From Mariprofundus ferrinatatus (GTDB taxonomy: Bacteria > Pseudomonadota > Zetaproteobacteria > Mariprofundales > Mariprofundaceae): DNA of 64,000 nucleotides. Under the pieces are notes generated by a model, which did no database searches, had not been told where the DNA came from, and was given only the letters and a program-made list of their open reading frames with translations. How positions within the stretch are numbered: position 1 is the stretch's first letter; each line of letters begins with the position of its first letter. A program made the position numbers and the translations under genes. This document shows, piece by piece, positions 10,724 through 20,280 of the stretch. Where the stretch lies: positions 1,364,001-1,428,000 of the forward strand of contig NZ_CP018800.1 in the NCBI RefSeq assembly GCF_002795825.1. The letters are read 5' to 3'.

Positions 10724-13700
10724 TTACTGACCAAGCACCTGCCTGATCAGGCGACTTAACTCTTCGACCACAAATGGCTTTTTAATCACCAGTTCACCAT
10801 TCAGATGGGCATCGCCATTACTGTCGTAACCGGTCGCAAAAATGGCTTTCGTATCCGGCTTGATCTGGCGCATAGATTGCACAGCCTCGTGGCCACCCAT
10901 CACCGGCATGACCAGATCTGAGATTACCAGGTCTATCGATTCAGCATTCTCCCTGAACAGTTCGAGCGCCTGCTCTCCATTCTCTGCGGTCAGCACGCGG
11001 TAGCCGAGCGCCTTAAGCACCTCACAGCTCGTCTCCAGGACATTCGCATCATCATCCGCAATAAGGATGGTCTCCCCCTCCCCTACGATTGAAGCAGATG
11101 CCTGTGGCAGGTCGCTCTCCCGAGCCCCCTCTATAAGCGGCAGATAGATGTGGAAGGTGGAGCCTTCGCCTTCAACGCTATCTACTTCCACATAGCCGCG
11201 GTGGGTTTTAATCGCTCCGAACACCATGGCCAGGCCAAGACCAGTACCCTTACCGATCTCTTTGGTGGTATAGAAAGGTTCAAACAGATGTTCGATATGA
11301 CTCTCAGGAATACCGCAACCATTATCCCTTACACTCAGGTGGGCATATCTGCCGCGCTTGAAGTATGAATAACGGTGGATAAACGGATCGTCTGTTTCAA
11401 ACATCTCAAGAGCGACGGTAATGGTCGGATTTTCCCTCCCGGCTACTGCATCGCGGGCATTATTCACCAGATTCATCAGCACCTGATGAAGCTGCGTGTC
11501 ATCACCATTTATGGTGAGCGAATCACTGCACACCTGCTCATTTAACTCAATATTCTCGGGAAGCGATGAGCGGAGAAACTTGAGAACATCTTCGATATAT
11601 GGTGTCAGTGGCAAAGGCTTCAAAACAACCATATCCCTGCGGGCATAGGCAAGCAGCTGTTTAATCAGATCTGATGCACGGTATGAAAGCTTCTCCACCG
11701 TATCCAGACTCTTCACAGCCTCCGGCAATCCTTTCACATGCTTTCTGGCCAGATAGAGGTTGCCGGTAATACCGGCGAGAATGTTGTTGAAATCGTGAGC
11801 AACTCCACCGACCAGCGTCCCCAGTGCCTCCATCTTCTGGGCCTGATAAAACTGGTTTTCCAGCCTCTTCTTCTCGGTGATATCCTGCGTGGTTCCGCTA
11901 AGGTGTATTGGCTGACCCTCTGCATTCCTGATCAGCTCACACTGTCCAAGAACAAAGCGCAGATCGCCATCCGGCCATACAATGCGGTATTCGAGCGGTT
12001 CGCTCTGTTTGCCAGCAAGGGCGGCATCGATCCACTCGTGGCGCCGCTCTCGATCCTCGTCATGGATCAGCTTGTAGAGGCTCTCCTCATCCGGAACAAA
12101 TGTATCTCTTTCAACACCAAAGATATGATACTGCTCATCCGACCAGATAAGTTCTCTATCCATGCTCATGATCCAGCTACCGATATGGGCTGTCGCCTGC
12201 GCCTGTCTGAGGTGCTGTTCGCTCTTAACGAGCTTCTCTTCTGCTCGTTTCTTATCGGAGATATCGTGAATAATTGAGTAAAGCAGGGGTCTCGATTCCC
12301 ATCTGATTGGCCCGGAATGAACCTCGACATCCCTCACCTCTCCGCTGGCAAGGCGATGTTTAAAGATAAAGTGGCTGCGTTTCTCAGTTTTCGCCAGCTC
12401 CATCTCGGCTTGCACCTCTTGCTTTGAAAGGATGTTAATATCGGAAATATTCATCCCTTTCAGTTGCTCGAGGTTGTAGCCGTAAAACTGTTCCGCAGCC
12501 AAATTGGCCTCGATAATCTGCCCACCCTCGGGATCGATAAGAAGCTGTGCACACTTATTACCTTCGAAAAGGTTTTTGAATCTGGCCTCACTTTCTTGTG
12601 CATTCTCCTCTGCCTTCTTTCTCCGGTCTATATCCTCAACAATCGAAATAAAGTAATCTGGGGTTCCATCTTTTTTAAAGACAAGAGCTACGGTAAGATT
12701 GACCCAAAGAATCGACCGGTCTTTACATATATATATCGCTTCTCCATCGAATAGTTACTGATTTCCTTGTTCAGCATCTTCTCTACGTAATCTAGATCAA
12801 GGTTAAGATCGTCAGGATATGTAATGTCCTGAAATGTCATTTTAAGAAGCTCATCGTGAGAATAACCCAACATTTCGCAAAGCCGCTGATTGATCTTCAA
12901 CCATCTGCCATCAGTTGCAACATGGGCTATCCCAACTGCGGCATGATCGAATGTGTCGCGGAAGCGTTTTTCACTCTCCTGTAGGGCACGCTCAGTCTTT
13001 ATCCTGTTTGTAATATCCAGTGAAATACCGAGCAAATGGGTTGGCGTGCCATCGGCCGCATAGAGACCTACTTTGAAGGTGTTGAGTATTTTCTCCTCAC
13101 CACTGGCCGCAGTAACAAGCTCCTCGTCAATCACAAGCACCCTGTGACTGGCAAGCACCTCACGATCCTTGGCGACAAAGAAATCGGCCTGCTCCTTGTC
13201 AAAGAAGTCGTAGTCGCTCTTACCGATCAGATCATTGCGATCATATCCAAGCAGCTCCTCACCAGCCTTGTTGAACAGTTCAAACCTGAGATCGCTGGCC
13301 CGCTTGAGAAATATCATTGCAGGGATATTTTCGATAATACCATTGAGCAGGCTGCGCGAGCTGTTCAGCTCCTGTTCCGATTGCTTACGCTGTGTTACAT
13401 CCTGTCCGGTGGCCAGCAGGCCAATAACTCGGTCATCCTGATCCTTGAGTGTTCTATCATACCACTCGATCAGTATCTCACGACCATCCTTAGTGACGAT
13501 CGGATTCACATTGCCTCGAGTCTGCTGATCGGCAATTGCCGATGAAAATTTAGCCCTTACTTCACTCCAGTCGCGCTTGAGAAGGAAGGTGTCGAACCAG
13601 TCCTTACCCTCCACCTCGGATTGCTTGAAGCCGGAGAGCATCTCCATATAGGGATTGATATAGCGGATCGTGGCATCCGGATTCAGCACCAGCACAATTG

Positions 13701-14490
13701 TCTGGGCGGTTTCAACAAGGCTGTCGGAAAAATACTTCTCCTGCAGAACTCTCTCTTCCGCACGGCTTTGCCTGCGCCCGCCGATAAGCAAGGCAGCAAG
13801 ACCGAAGACCCACAGTGCCAAGTGACCGGAGATCAATCCGCTGGTATCATCCTCAAACATCAGGATTGCCTCTTCGACAGGAATCGAAACGCTGATGCCA
13901 CCTCTTACATCGCCAACTTTATAGCCCTGAGCTTCGTGGCATTTCAGGCAGGGCTTCTCGACCAGCATCCGCTCCATGTAACGATAATACTCTTTGCCAT
14001 CGTCCATAGGCTGTTTCGAGAAGGAGGAGACTTCACCCGCTTCGAAACGCTTGAGCGCGGCTATTTCCCACGCATCGGGAGCATTCAGTGGATTGATCGG
14101 ATTAAGGCTGGTGATATGGCCGCGCCGGCCCTTCTGTTTTCTCAGGATTTCATGCACCTGGCGCGTCATATAGGCCGGGTTCATCAGCGTCAGTTGCTTG
14201 CCATCGGTCGTGGTTACATCCCGATCCGGAATGTGGCTCAGGTAAGGGTTGGGTTGAGCATTGTCGGACACCGGCACATAGACCCCGCCATGCCCGGCAT
14301 TCCAGCGCCGGTAAACGATATCCTGATTGAAAAGCGCCTTCAGATGAACCCTGGCCTCTTCGTTGGCTTTCTCTTCGACATCATCCAGGTTCCAGACCAG
14401 GGAGACCATCACCAAGAGCGTCCAGATAAACATCAGGATCGCCACCCAGCGGTTGGGCCGGAATCGAGTCACCTCTGTCGAATCACTCAT
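10724..14490 (-). pseudogene. Hybrid histidine kinase with heme-type sensor, frame broken at (AT)5
   Basis: Two frames make up one coding sequence of about 1,255 codons. The first (14490 down to 12688) has a membrane helix (15-33), a DUF3365/Tll0287-like domain with CLKCH (Cys181-His185, a c-type heme motif), a second helix (222-238) and PAS domains. It runs out of frame at the AT tract 12727-12736 and stops 48 bases later. Skipping two bases there restores the third PAS domain, which continues as WVNLTVALVFKKDGTP. Two more PAS domains, HisKA (AHDFNN, phospho-His codon near 11797), HATPase and a receiver (ISDLVMP) follow. An apparent start at 12502 lies inside a PAS domain, so the downstream part is not a natural gene. 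It may be a pseudogene, phase-variable or a sequencing error. Confidence 0.85.
12727..12736. repeat. (AT)5 dinucleotide tract at frameshift point
   Basis: Five AT units lie exactly where the kinase frame breaks. Four units would keep the frame open from the heme-sensor domain to the receiver. Dinucleotide tracts can slip during replication, although five units is short for a strong contingency locus. Confidence 0.8.
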
Positions 14491-14582
14491 GCTTTCTCTC
14501 TATTCGCCTCCCTCACATCTTCCTGACTATAGGGGCCGTTACCTAGCTAGTATAGACCATATTAAGCATCACCATACCTACT

Positions 14583-15053
14583 TTAATCCTCGCCATAAAA
14601 AAGCGTGGGATTGATCTGCCAGAGTAGCGTCCAGCCATGCTCCCTCTTCTCCATACAGACCACACCCCCATTCCTGAACTGAACCGCCTCTCGGTCCGGA
14701 TCGCCGCAGATCAGTAAGCCGGCAAGGCGCCGAAGGTACGGCAGATGACCGACCAGCATCACATCCATATTCATGGAGGCCAAATGTGCTGCCCAGACAG
14801 AGGGGTCATCGTTGGGCGCAAGATCGAGCGTCTTCTCGACCGCAATGCCGCCCCACGCCTCGGAAAACATCCCGGCAGTCTGCTGCGCCCGCAGTTTTCC
14901 GCTGTGCAGAATCTTTGCTGGTCTCGGCTTCTCGAACAGGCTCAAAAAACCCGCCGCACGGGTTACATCTTCCCGTCCCTGATCGGAGAGCGGACGATTG
15001 GAGTCCTCGCTTTCAGCTTTCGCCAAACCGTGCTGAACCAGATAGAGCCGCAT
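14583..15053 (-). CDS. sixA: SixA-type phosphohistidine phosphatase
   Basis: This 156-residue histidine phosphatase starts MRLYLVQHGLAKAES, with catalytic His8 in the QHG variant of the RHG motif used by SixA proteins. A second histidine is in VGHLPYL (101-107). GGGAGGG before the ATG supports the start at 15053; the frame stays open further upstream but runs into the map gene. SixA enzymes remove phosphate from histidine on phosphotransfer proteins. It lies 92 bases beyond the large hybrid kinase and is divergent from map by 114 bases. Its substrate here is unknown. Confidence 0.85.
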   Translation of the reverse strand: MRLYLVQHGLAKAESEDSNRPLSDQGREDVTRAAGFLSLFEKPRPAKILHSGKLRAQQTAGMFSEAWGGIAVEKTLDLAPNDDPSVWAAHLASMNMDVMLVGHLPYLRRLAGLLICGDPDREAVQFRNGGVVCMEKREHGWTLLWQINPTLFYGED

Positions 15054-15167
15054 ATTTCCCTCCCGAGGATGACCTTGGCACCAGATTACGCCATAGTAGC
15101 GCTCCTGATCAAGGGGCAGCCGGGAAACCCGCTCGGTATAACCTGAGAATATGGTTGCGGAGAGAGC

Positions 15168-15920
15168 ATGGTTAAGATCAAAACAGCAGCAGATATCGAT
15201 GCGATGAGGCCCGCCTGTCATCACGCGGCGGATACGCTGGTGATGATCGAACCCTACATTCAGCCCGGCATTACCACCGATGAGATCAATGAGCTGGTAC
15301 ATGACTACACGGTCAAGGCCGGCGCCATCCCCGCCCCGCTGAACTATCACGGCTTTCCCAAGTCGGTCTGCACCTCCGTCAACCACGTGGTCTGCCACGG
15401 TATCCCCAGCAACAAAACGCTCAAAGATGGCGACATCATCAATGTCGATGTCACCAGTATCATTGACGGCTGGTACGGGGACAACAGCAAAACATTCTTT
15501 GTCGGCACACCGAAGATCAAGGCGCAGAAAGTGGTCGAAGTGGCGCGTCAGGCGCTGGAGATCGGAATTGAAGTCGTGAAACCCGGCGCAACACTCGGCG
15601 ATATCGGCCATGCCATCCAGAGCTATGTTGAGGGTGAGAAGTGTTCGGTTGTTAGAGAATATTGCGGGCATGGCATCGGCCGGAGCTTCCATGAAGAGCC
15701 GCAGGTACTGCACTACGGCAGGCCCGGTGATGGACTGAAACTACAAAAGGGCATGGTATTCACCATCGAGCCGATGGTGAATATCGGACGTGCAGCAGTG
15801 AAGCTGCTGGGTGACAACTGGACCGTAGTTACCCGCGACAAATCACTTTCCGCCCAGTTCGAACATACACTGGCCGTCACCGAAAATGGCTGCGAAGTAC
15901 TGACAATTCCATCCAAGTAA
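15168..15920 (+). CDS. map: Methionine aminopeptidase type I
   Basis: This 250-residue enzyme removes initiator methionine from nascent proteins. The five metal ligands are all in place: Asp94 (INVDVT), Asp105 (YGDNSKTF), His168 (CGHGIGRSFHE), Glu201 (TIEPMVN) and Glu232 (FEHTLAVT). A GGAGAG ribosome site precedes the ATG. The gene is alone on this strand, between sixA and typA. The region from 15921 to 16179 holds no gene that I can support. Confidence 0.95.
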   Translation: MVKIKTAADIDAMRPACHHAADTLVMIEPYIQPGITTDEINELVHDYTVKAGAIPAPLNYHGFPKSVCTSVNHVVCHGIPSNKTLKDGDIINVDVTSIIDGWYGDNSKTFFVGTPKIKAQKVVEVARQALEIGIEVVKPGATLGDIGHAIQSYVEGEKCSVVREYCGHGIGRSFHEEPQVLHYGRPGDGLKLQKGMVFTIEPMVNIGRAAVKLLGDNWTVVTRDKSLSAQFEHTLAVTENGCEVLTIPSK

Positions 15921-16179
15921 TACCGTGGCGATTGAACGCATCTGCTTCGAAGCTGAGAAATATGTTCAGCGCTGATCTGCCGATATGATGTATCTGAACT
16001 CAGTGGCAAAGGTGTGCTTGATGCCGCCAGTCAGGAAGAGATGAAATTGAGGCGATGATCTCGAAGGAGAGCTGCCAGCAGAGGCAGAATGCCTCTACCC
16101 GGTGCCCTTCACAGGATATTACTTCCATATAAGCGGTGAAACGCTACCATGCGCGCCACTTTTGAATCGAGGTAACATT

Positions 16180-17994
16180 ATGTCCCGCAAGCTGCGCAAT
16201 ATCGCCATCATCGCCCACGTTGACCATGGCAAAACCACCCTGGTTGATGAACTGCTCAAGCAGTCCGGCACCATGGACAGCCTGCGCGCAACGATGGAAA
16301 CCTGCATCATGGACTCCAACGACCTCGAGAAAGAGCGCGGCATTACTATTACCGCCAAGAATACCGCCATCCGCTACGGCGACACCCATATCAACATTAT
16401 CGACACCCCTGGCCATGCCGATTTCGGCGGCGAAGTGGAACGTGTCCTGAACATGGTCGATGGCGTCGTACTGCTGGTAGATGCACGCGAAGGCCCGATG
16501 CCACAGACCAAGTTTGTAACCTCCAAAGCACTGGCTCTGGGCCTGAAGCCGATTGTGGTTGTGAACAAAATCGACCGTGAAGGTTCTGATCCGGATGCCG
16601 TAGTTGATCTCACCTTCGACCTCTTCGCCTCCCTTGGTGCAACCGATGAGCAGCTTGAATTCCCGGTTGTCTATGCATCCGCCAAGAACGGTTACGGCAT
16701 GCTCGATCTCTCCGAAAAGTCGGACAACCTGATCTGCCTGTTCGAGACCATTCTCAAGCACGTTCAGCCACCTGAAGGTGATCCGGAAGCCCCCCTGCAG
16801 ATGCTGGCTACCACACTGGACTGGGACGAGTATATTGGCCGTATCGTAATCGGCCGCGTAGCCAATGGTCGCGTCAGAACAGGCGAAGAGATCACTGTTG
16901 TGCACGCCGACTCATCAAAAGAGAAATTCAAGGTCACCAAACTGCTTGGTTTCCTTGGCCTGAACCGCATTGAGATTCAGGAGGCTGAAGCAGGTGACAT
17001 TATTGCCATTGCCGGCATCGAACATATCAATATCGGTGAAACCATTGCCTCCAAGGATAATCCTGTAGCACTGCCGGTTATCCATGTGGATGAGCCGACA
17101 CTCTCCATGGAACTGCATGTGAACAATTCGCCGCTGGCAGGCAAAGAGGGCAAGTTGATTACTACCCGCCAGATTCGCGACCGTCTGATGAAAGAGATCC
17201 GCACCAATGTGGCCATGCGTGTTGAAGAGACCAGTTCTGCTGATATTTATAAGATTTCAGGACGCGGCGAATTGCATATCGGCATCCTTCTGGAGACCAT
17301 GCGCCGTGAAGGTTTCGAGATGGCGGTATCCCGTCCAACCGTAATTGTACGTGTAATCGATGGCGTTAAACAGGAGCCATATGAGCATGTGACTGTTGAT
17401 GTTGAATCCGAATATCAGGGTTCAGTGATCGAAAAGCTGGGCAAACGCGGCGCGGAAATGACCTCCATGGCGACCAATGCGGATGGCACTACCCGAATCG
17501 AGTTTATGTCCCCTACCCGCAGCCTGATCGGATACACCTCGGAGTTTCTCACCGACACCCGCGGTACCGGCATCATGCATCATGTATTCCACTCCTATGG
17601 CCCTTATGTCGGCGCCCTGCCCGGCCGTACCAACGGCGTACTGATCTCCATGGAGAATGGTGAGTCCGTAGCCTACGCGCTCTGGAAACTGCAGGAGCGC
17701 GGTAAAATGTTTATCGGTGCCGGCCAGAAGCTGTACGAAGGCATGATCATCGGTATCAATAGCCGTGATTCCGATATGACCGTTAACCCGATCAAGGAGA
17801 AGAAACTCACCAACGTCCGCGCCTCGGGTAAAGATGAGTCGATTGACCTGGTTCCACCTCTGAACCTGAGCCTGGAGCGTGCTATCGAGTTCATCGCCGA
17901 TGATGAACTGGTAGAGATCACACCCAAATCGATCCGACTGCGTAAGCGCTACCTGAAAGAGCACGAACGTAAACGTTCATCCCGTCCGGAATAA
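16180..17994 (+). CDS. typA: Ribosome-associated GTPase TypA/BipA
   Basis: This 604-residue translational GTPase shows [15 protein letters not shown] (G1), [16 protein letters not shown] (G3) and VNKIDREGS (G4), with an EF-G-like C-terminal half ([12 protein letters not shown]). I start it at the ATG at 16180, preceded by GAGGT; an upstream in-frame ATG at 16102 would add 26 residues unlike the family. BipA acts in ribosome assembly and in growth under stress or cold. It ends at a bidirectional terminator shared with prfB. Confidence 0.96.
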   Translation: MSRKLRNIAIIAHVDHGKTTLVDELLKQSGTMDSLRATMETCIMDSNDLEKERGITITAKNTAIRYGDTHINIIDTPGHADFGGEVERVLNMVDGVVLLVDAREGPMPQTKFVTSKALALGLKPIVVVNKIDREGSDPDAVVDLTFDLFASLGATDEQLEFPVVYASAKNGYGMLDLSEKSDNLICLFETILKHVQPPEGDPEAPLQMLATTLDWDEYIGRIVIGRVANGRVRTGEEITVVHADSSKEKFKVTKLLGFLGLNRIEIQEAEAGDIIAIAGIEHINIGETIASKDNPVALPVIHVDEPTLSMELHVNNSPLAGKEGKLITTRQIRDRLMKEIRTNVAMRVEETSSADIYKISGRGELHIGILLETMRREGFEMAVSRPTVIVRVIDGVKQEPYEHVTVDVESEYQGSVIEKLGKRGAEMTSMATNADGTTRIEFMSPTRSLIGYTSEFLTDTRGTGIMHHVFHSYGPYVGALPGRTNGVLISMENGESVAYALWKLQERGKMFIGAGQKLYEGMIIGINSRDSDMTVNPIKEKKLTNVRASGKDESIDLVPPLNLSLERAIEFIADDELVEITPKSIRLRKRYLKEHERKRSSRPE

Positions 17995-18000
17995 GCAAAA

Positions 18001-18036
18001 CAGAGAAGGCGCCTCATTGAGGCGCCTTCTCTGTTT
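18001..18036. terminator. Bidirectional terminator between typA and prfB
   Basis: A 14-bp stem (CAGAGAAGGCGCCT and its complement) closes a five-base loop. It sits between the convergent typA and prfB genes, with a short A run on the left and TGTTTGT on the right. It can serve both strands. Confidence 0.75.
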
Positions 18037-18058
18037 GTATCGTTAGTGCCAGCTTTGT

Positions 18059-19184
18059 TTACTCGCTGTTTTCACCCCTGCGAATACCCATCAGTTCCGC
18101 CTGGATAAAGCCGTCAATATCACCATCGAGAAAACCCTGTGTATTGCTGGTCTCCATGCCGGTACGCAGATCCTTGATGCGTGACTGGTCGAGAACATAG
18201 GAGCGGATCTGGTGACCCCAGCCGATATCAGTCTTGGTGTCCTCCAGCGCCTGCTTCTCTGAGTTGCGCAATTCAACCTCGCGCTCGTAAAGTCGTGCCT
18301 GCAGCATCTTCCACGCCGCCGCGCGGTTCTTGTGCTGGGATCGGTCATTCTGACACTGCACGACGATACCGGTTGGAATATGGGTCAGTCGAACGGCAGA
18401 GTCGGTCTTGTTGATATGCTGTCCGCCTGCACCACTGGCGCGATAGGTATCAGTCCTCACATCGGACGGATCGATATCGATATCGATTTCGCGCTCAATA
18501 TCGGGGTAAGCAAAAACAGATGAGAAGGATGTGTGGCGGCGGTTGCCGGAATCGAACGGCGACTTCCGCACCAGCCGGTGTACGCCGATCTCAGCTTTAA
18601 GAAACCCGTAGGCATAATCACCCTTGATCGAAACCGTGGCAGATTTAATGCCCGCCTCTTCACCTGCAGTACACTCCATCAACTCGGTCTTGAATCCTTT
18701 GCGCTCAGCCCAGCGAAGGTACATGCGCAGCAGCATCTCGGCCCAGTCCTGTGCCTCGGTTCCACCTGAGCCGGCATTGATATCAAGAAAGGCAGATTCG
18801 GCATCTGTTTCGCCACCCAGCATCTGGGCAAGCTCGAGCGCCTCGATCTGCGGCTGCACGGCGTCCAGCGCCTCTACAGCTTCAATCTGAGAGTCGCGAT
18901 CGTCCTCTTCCAGACCCATCTCAAACAGCATGGAGGCATCTTCAATCTCAGAGACCGCGTTTTTATATTCGTTGATCACCTTCTCCAGCCGGGCGCGTTC
19001 CTGCATCAGGCGCTGTGCCTCTTCTGCATTATCCCACAGGGTCGGATCCTCAATGCGGGCATTCAGCTCGCGCAGGTCCTCCTCTTTGGCTTCGACGTCA
19101 AAGTGACCTCCGCATAGTATCCAAGCGGCTGCCGAAATCTTCCGCCCGCGTTCTGAATCCTGCAATCCGGTCTTCAATATTCAT
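18059..19184 (-). CDS. prfB: Peptide chain release factor 2, programmed +1 frameshift
   Basis: The gene starts at ATG 19184 and reads 28 codons to CTT (19103-19101). An in-frame TGA follows at 19100-19098. Skipping the T at 19100 continues GAC GTC GAA into the main frame, giving about 374 residues. The slip site is GGAGG TCA CTT TGA C, matching the known RF2 autoregulatory site: an internal Shine-Dalgarno three bases before CTT TGA C. The [13 protein letters not shown] motif reads UGA stops, and [15 protein letters not shown] carries the catalytic GGQ. Low RF2 favours the frameshift and so more RF2. A caller ignoring the shift would mis-start it at 19177. Confidence 0.95.
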
Positions 19185-19315
19185 CGATTTACTCCAAAAA
19201 TAAGCAGTTCTGAAAGGGTGTGGAAGTTACATATCTGCCCGCTCAAATCAACCGGCAGGCGATCATTTCAGCTGTTTATCTTGCCATCAGGCTGCATCTG
19301 CCATGGAATCGGGGA

Positions 19316-19867
19316 ATGGCCATTAAATCGACAATTTTCAAAGCTGAACTGCAGATCACCGACATGGATCGCAACTATTACAACGACCATGCGCTAACCA
19401 TTGCCCGTCACCCCTCCGAGAACGATGCGCGCATGATGCTGCGCATTCTCGCCTTTGCCCTGCACGCGAGCGAAAACCTCTCTTTTACCAAAGGCTTGAG
19501 TTCGGAGGATGAGCCGGATATCTGGCAGAAGAATTTCAGTGATGAGATCGAACTCTGGATCGATCTCGGCATGCCGGATGAGAAGCGTATCAGGCGCGCC
19601 TGCGGCCGTGCTGATCAGGTGATTATCTACAGCTATGGCAACAGCGGTGCAGCGGCATGGTGGGAAAAGATGCAGGGAAAACTGCAGCGCTTTTCAAACC
19701 TCTCCATCTTCCATATCGATGATGCCGCCGTAACAGCGCTGGCCGGTTTCAGCCAAAGAACCATGCAGCTGCAATTCATGATTCAGGATGGAACCACCCT
19801 GCTCTCTGGCGGCGAACAGTCGCTGGAGATCGCACCTGTCACAACCAAGCAGCGAAGGAGCAGCTGA
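19316..19867 (+). CDS. yaeQ: YaeQ family protein
   Basis: This 183-residue protein matches YaeQ from the first residues (MAIKSTIFKAELQITDMDRNYY, here split by me only for reading) through RHPSENDARMMLRILAFAL (31-49) and DEPDIWQ. YaeQ has a PD-(D/E)XK nuclease-like fold, but its cellular job is not established. I start at ATG 19316 because homology begins there; the frame is open for 32 more codons upstream. Its stop is one base before the hslR start, so the two are probably co-translated. Confidence 0.85.
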   Translation: MAIKSTIFKAELQITDMDRNYYNDHALTIARHPSENDARMMLRILAFALHASENLSFTKGLSSEDEPDIWQKNFSDEIELWIDLGMPDEKRIRRACGRADQVIIYSYGNSGAAAWWEKMQGKLQRFSNLSIFHIDDAAVTALAGFSQRTMQLQFMIQDGTTLLSGGEQSLEIAPVTTKQRRSS

Positions 19868-19868
19868 A

Positions 19869-20249
19869 ATGGCTGTTCGTATTGATAAATGGCTCTGGGC
19901 GGCACGTTTTTATAAAACGCGCGGGCTGGCCACCGAGATGGTCAATGGCGGCCATGTTCAGATGAATGGCGATCGACTCAAGCCTTCAAGACAGGTGCAG
20001 CCAGGCGATGTTCTGAGCATCGTACGCGGTGATGAAACCTATATCGTCACCGTAACCAGCCTTGCCGAGAAACGGGGTTCGGCCGCTGCTGCACAAACAC
20101 TCTATGAAGAGAGTGAGGAGAGCCTGAAGGCTCGGGAAGTGCGCAGAGAACTACGCAGGCTGGATGCCGCCAGTGCTCCTGCGCCTAAGAGGCGTCCGGA
20201 CAAGAAAGCGCGTCGACAGATCATCCGCTTTGTAAGAAGAGAAGATTGA
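19869..20249 (+). CDS. hslR: Hsp15-like RNA-binding S4 domain protein
   Basis: This 126-residue protein opens MAVRIDKWLWAARFYKTRG and has an S4 RNA-binding domain over about residues 3-60 (VNGGHVQMNGDRLKPSRQV). The C-terminal third is rich in Lys and Arg, as in Hsp15. Hsp15 rescues stalled 50S subunits still carrying nascent chains. AAGGAG precedes the ATG, inside the end of yaeQ. It is convergent with recJ. Confidence 0.88.
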   Translation: MAVRIDKWLWAARFYKTRGLATEMVNGGHVQMNGDRLKPSRQVQPGDVLSIVRGDETYIVTVTSLAEKRGSAAAAQTLYEESEESLKAREVRRELRRLDAASAPAPKRRPDKKARRQIIRFVRRED

Positions 20250-20280
20250 AACAATCACACCCTTTGATCTCAGACAGAAG

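Noticed and set aside
10724-12502. A separate histidine kinase starting at 12502
   Set aside because: The start lies in mid PAS domain and is a TTG with no ribosome site. The frame joins the upstream half when two bases are skipped.
12464-12754. Short rightward frame across the kinase frameshift
   Set aside because: The opposite-strand PAS coding continues through it; the frame is an accident of the reverse strand.
14583-15713. A longer SixA of 376 residues
   Set aside because: The extra N-terminal part runs antisense through map. The SixA homology begins at the ATG at 15053.
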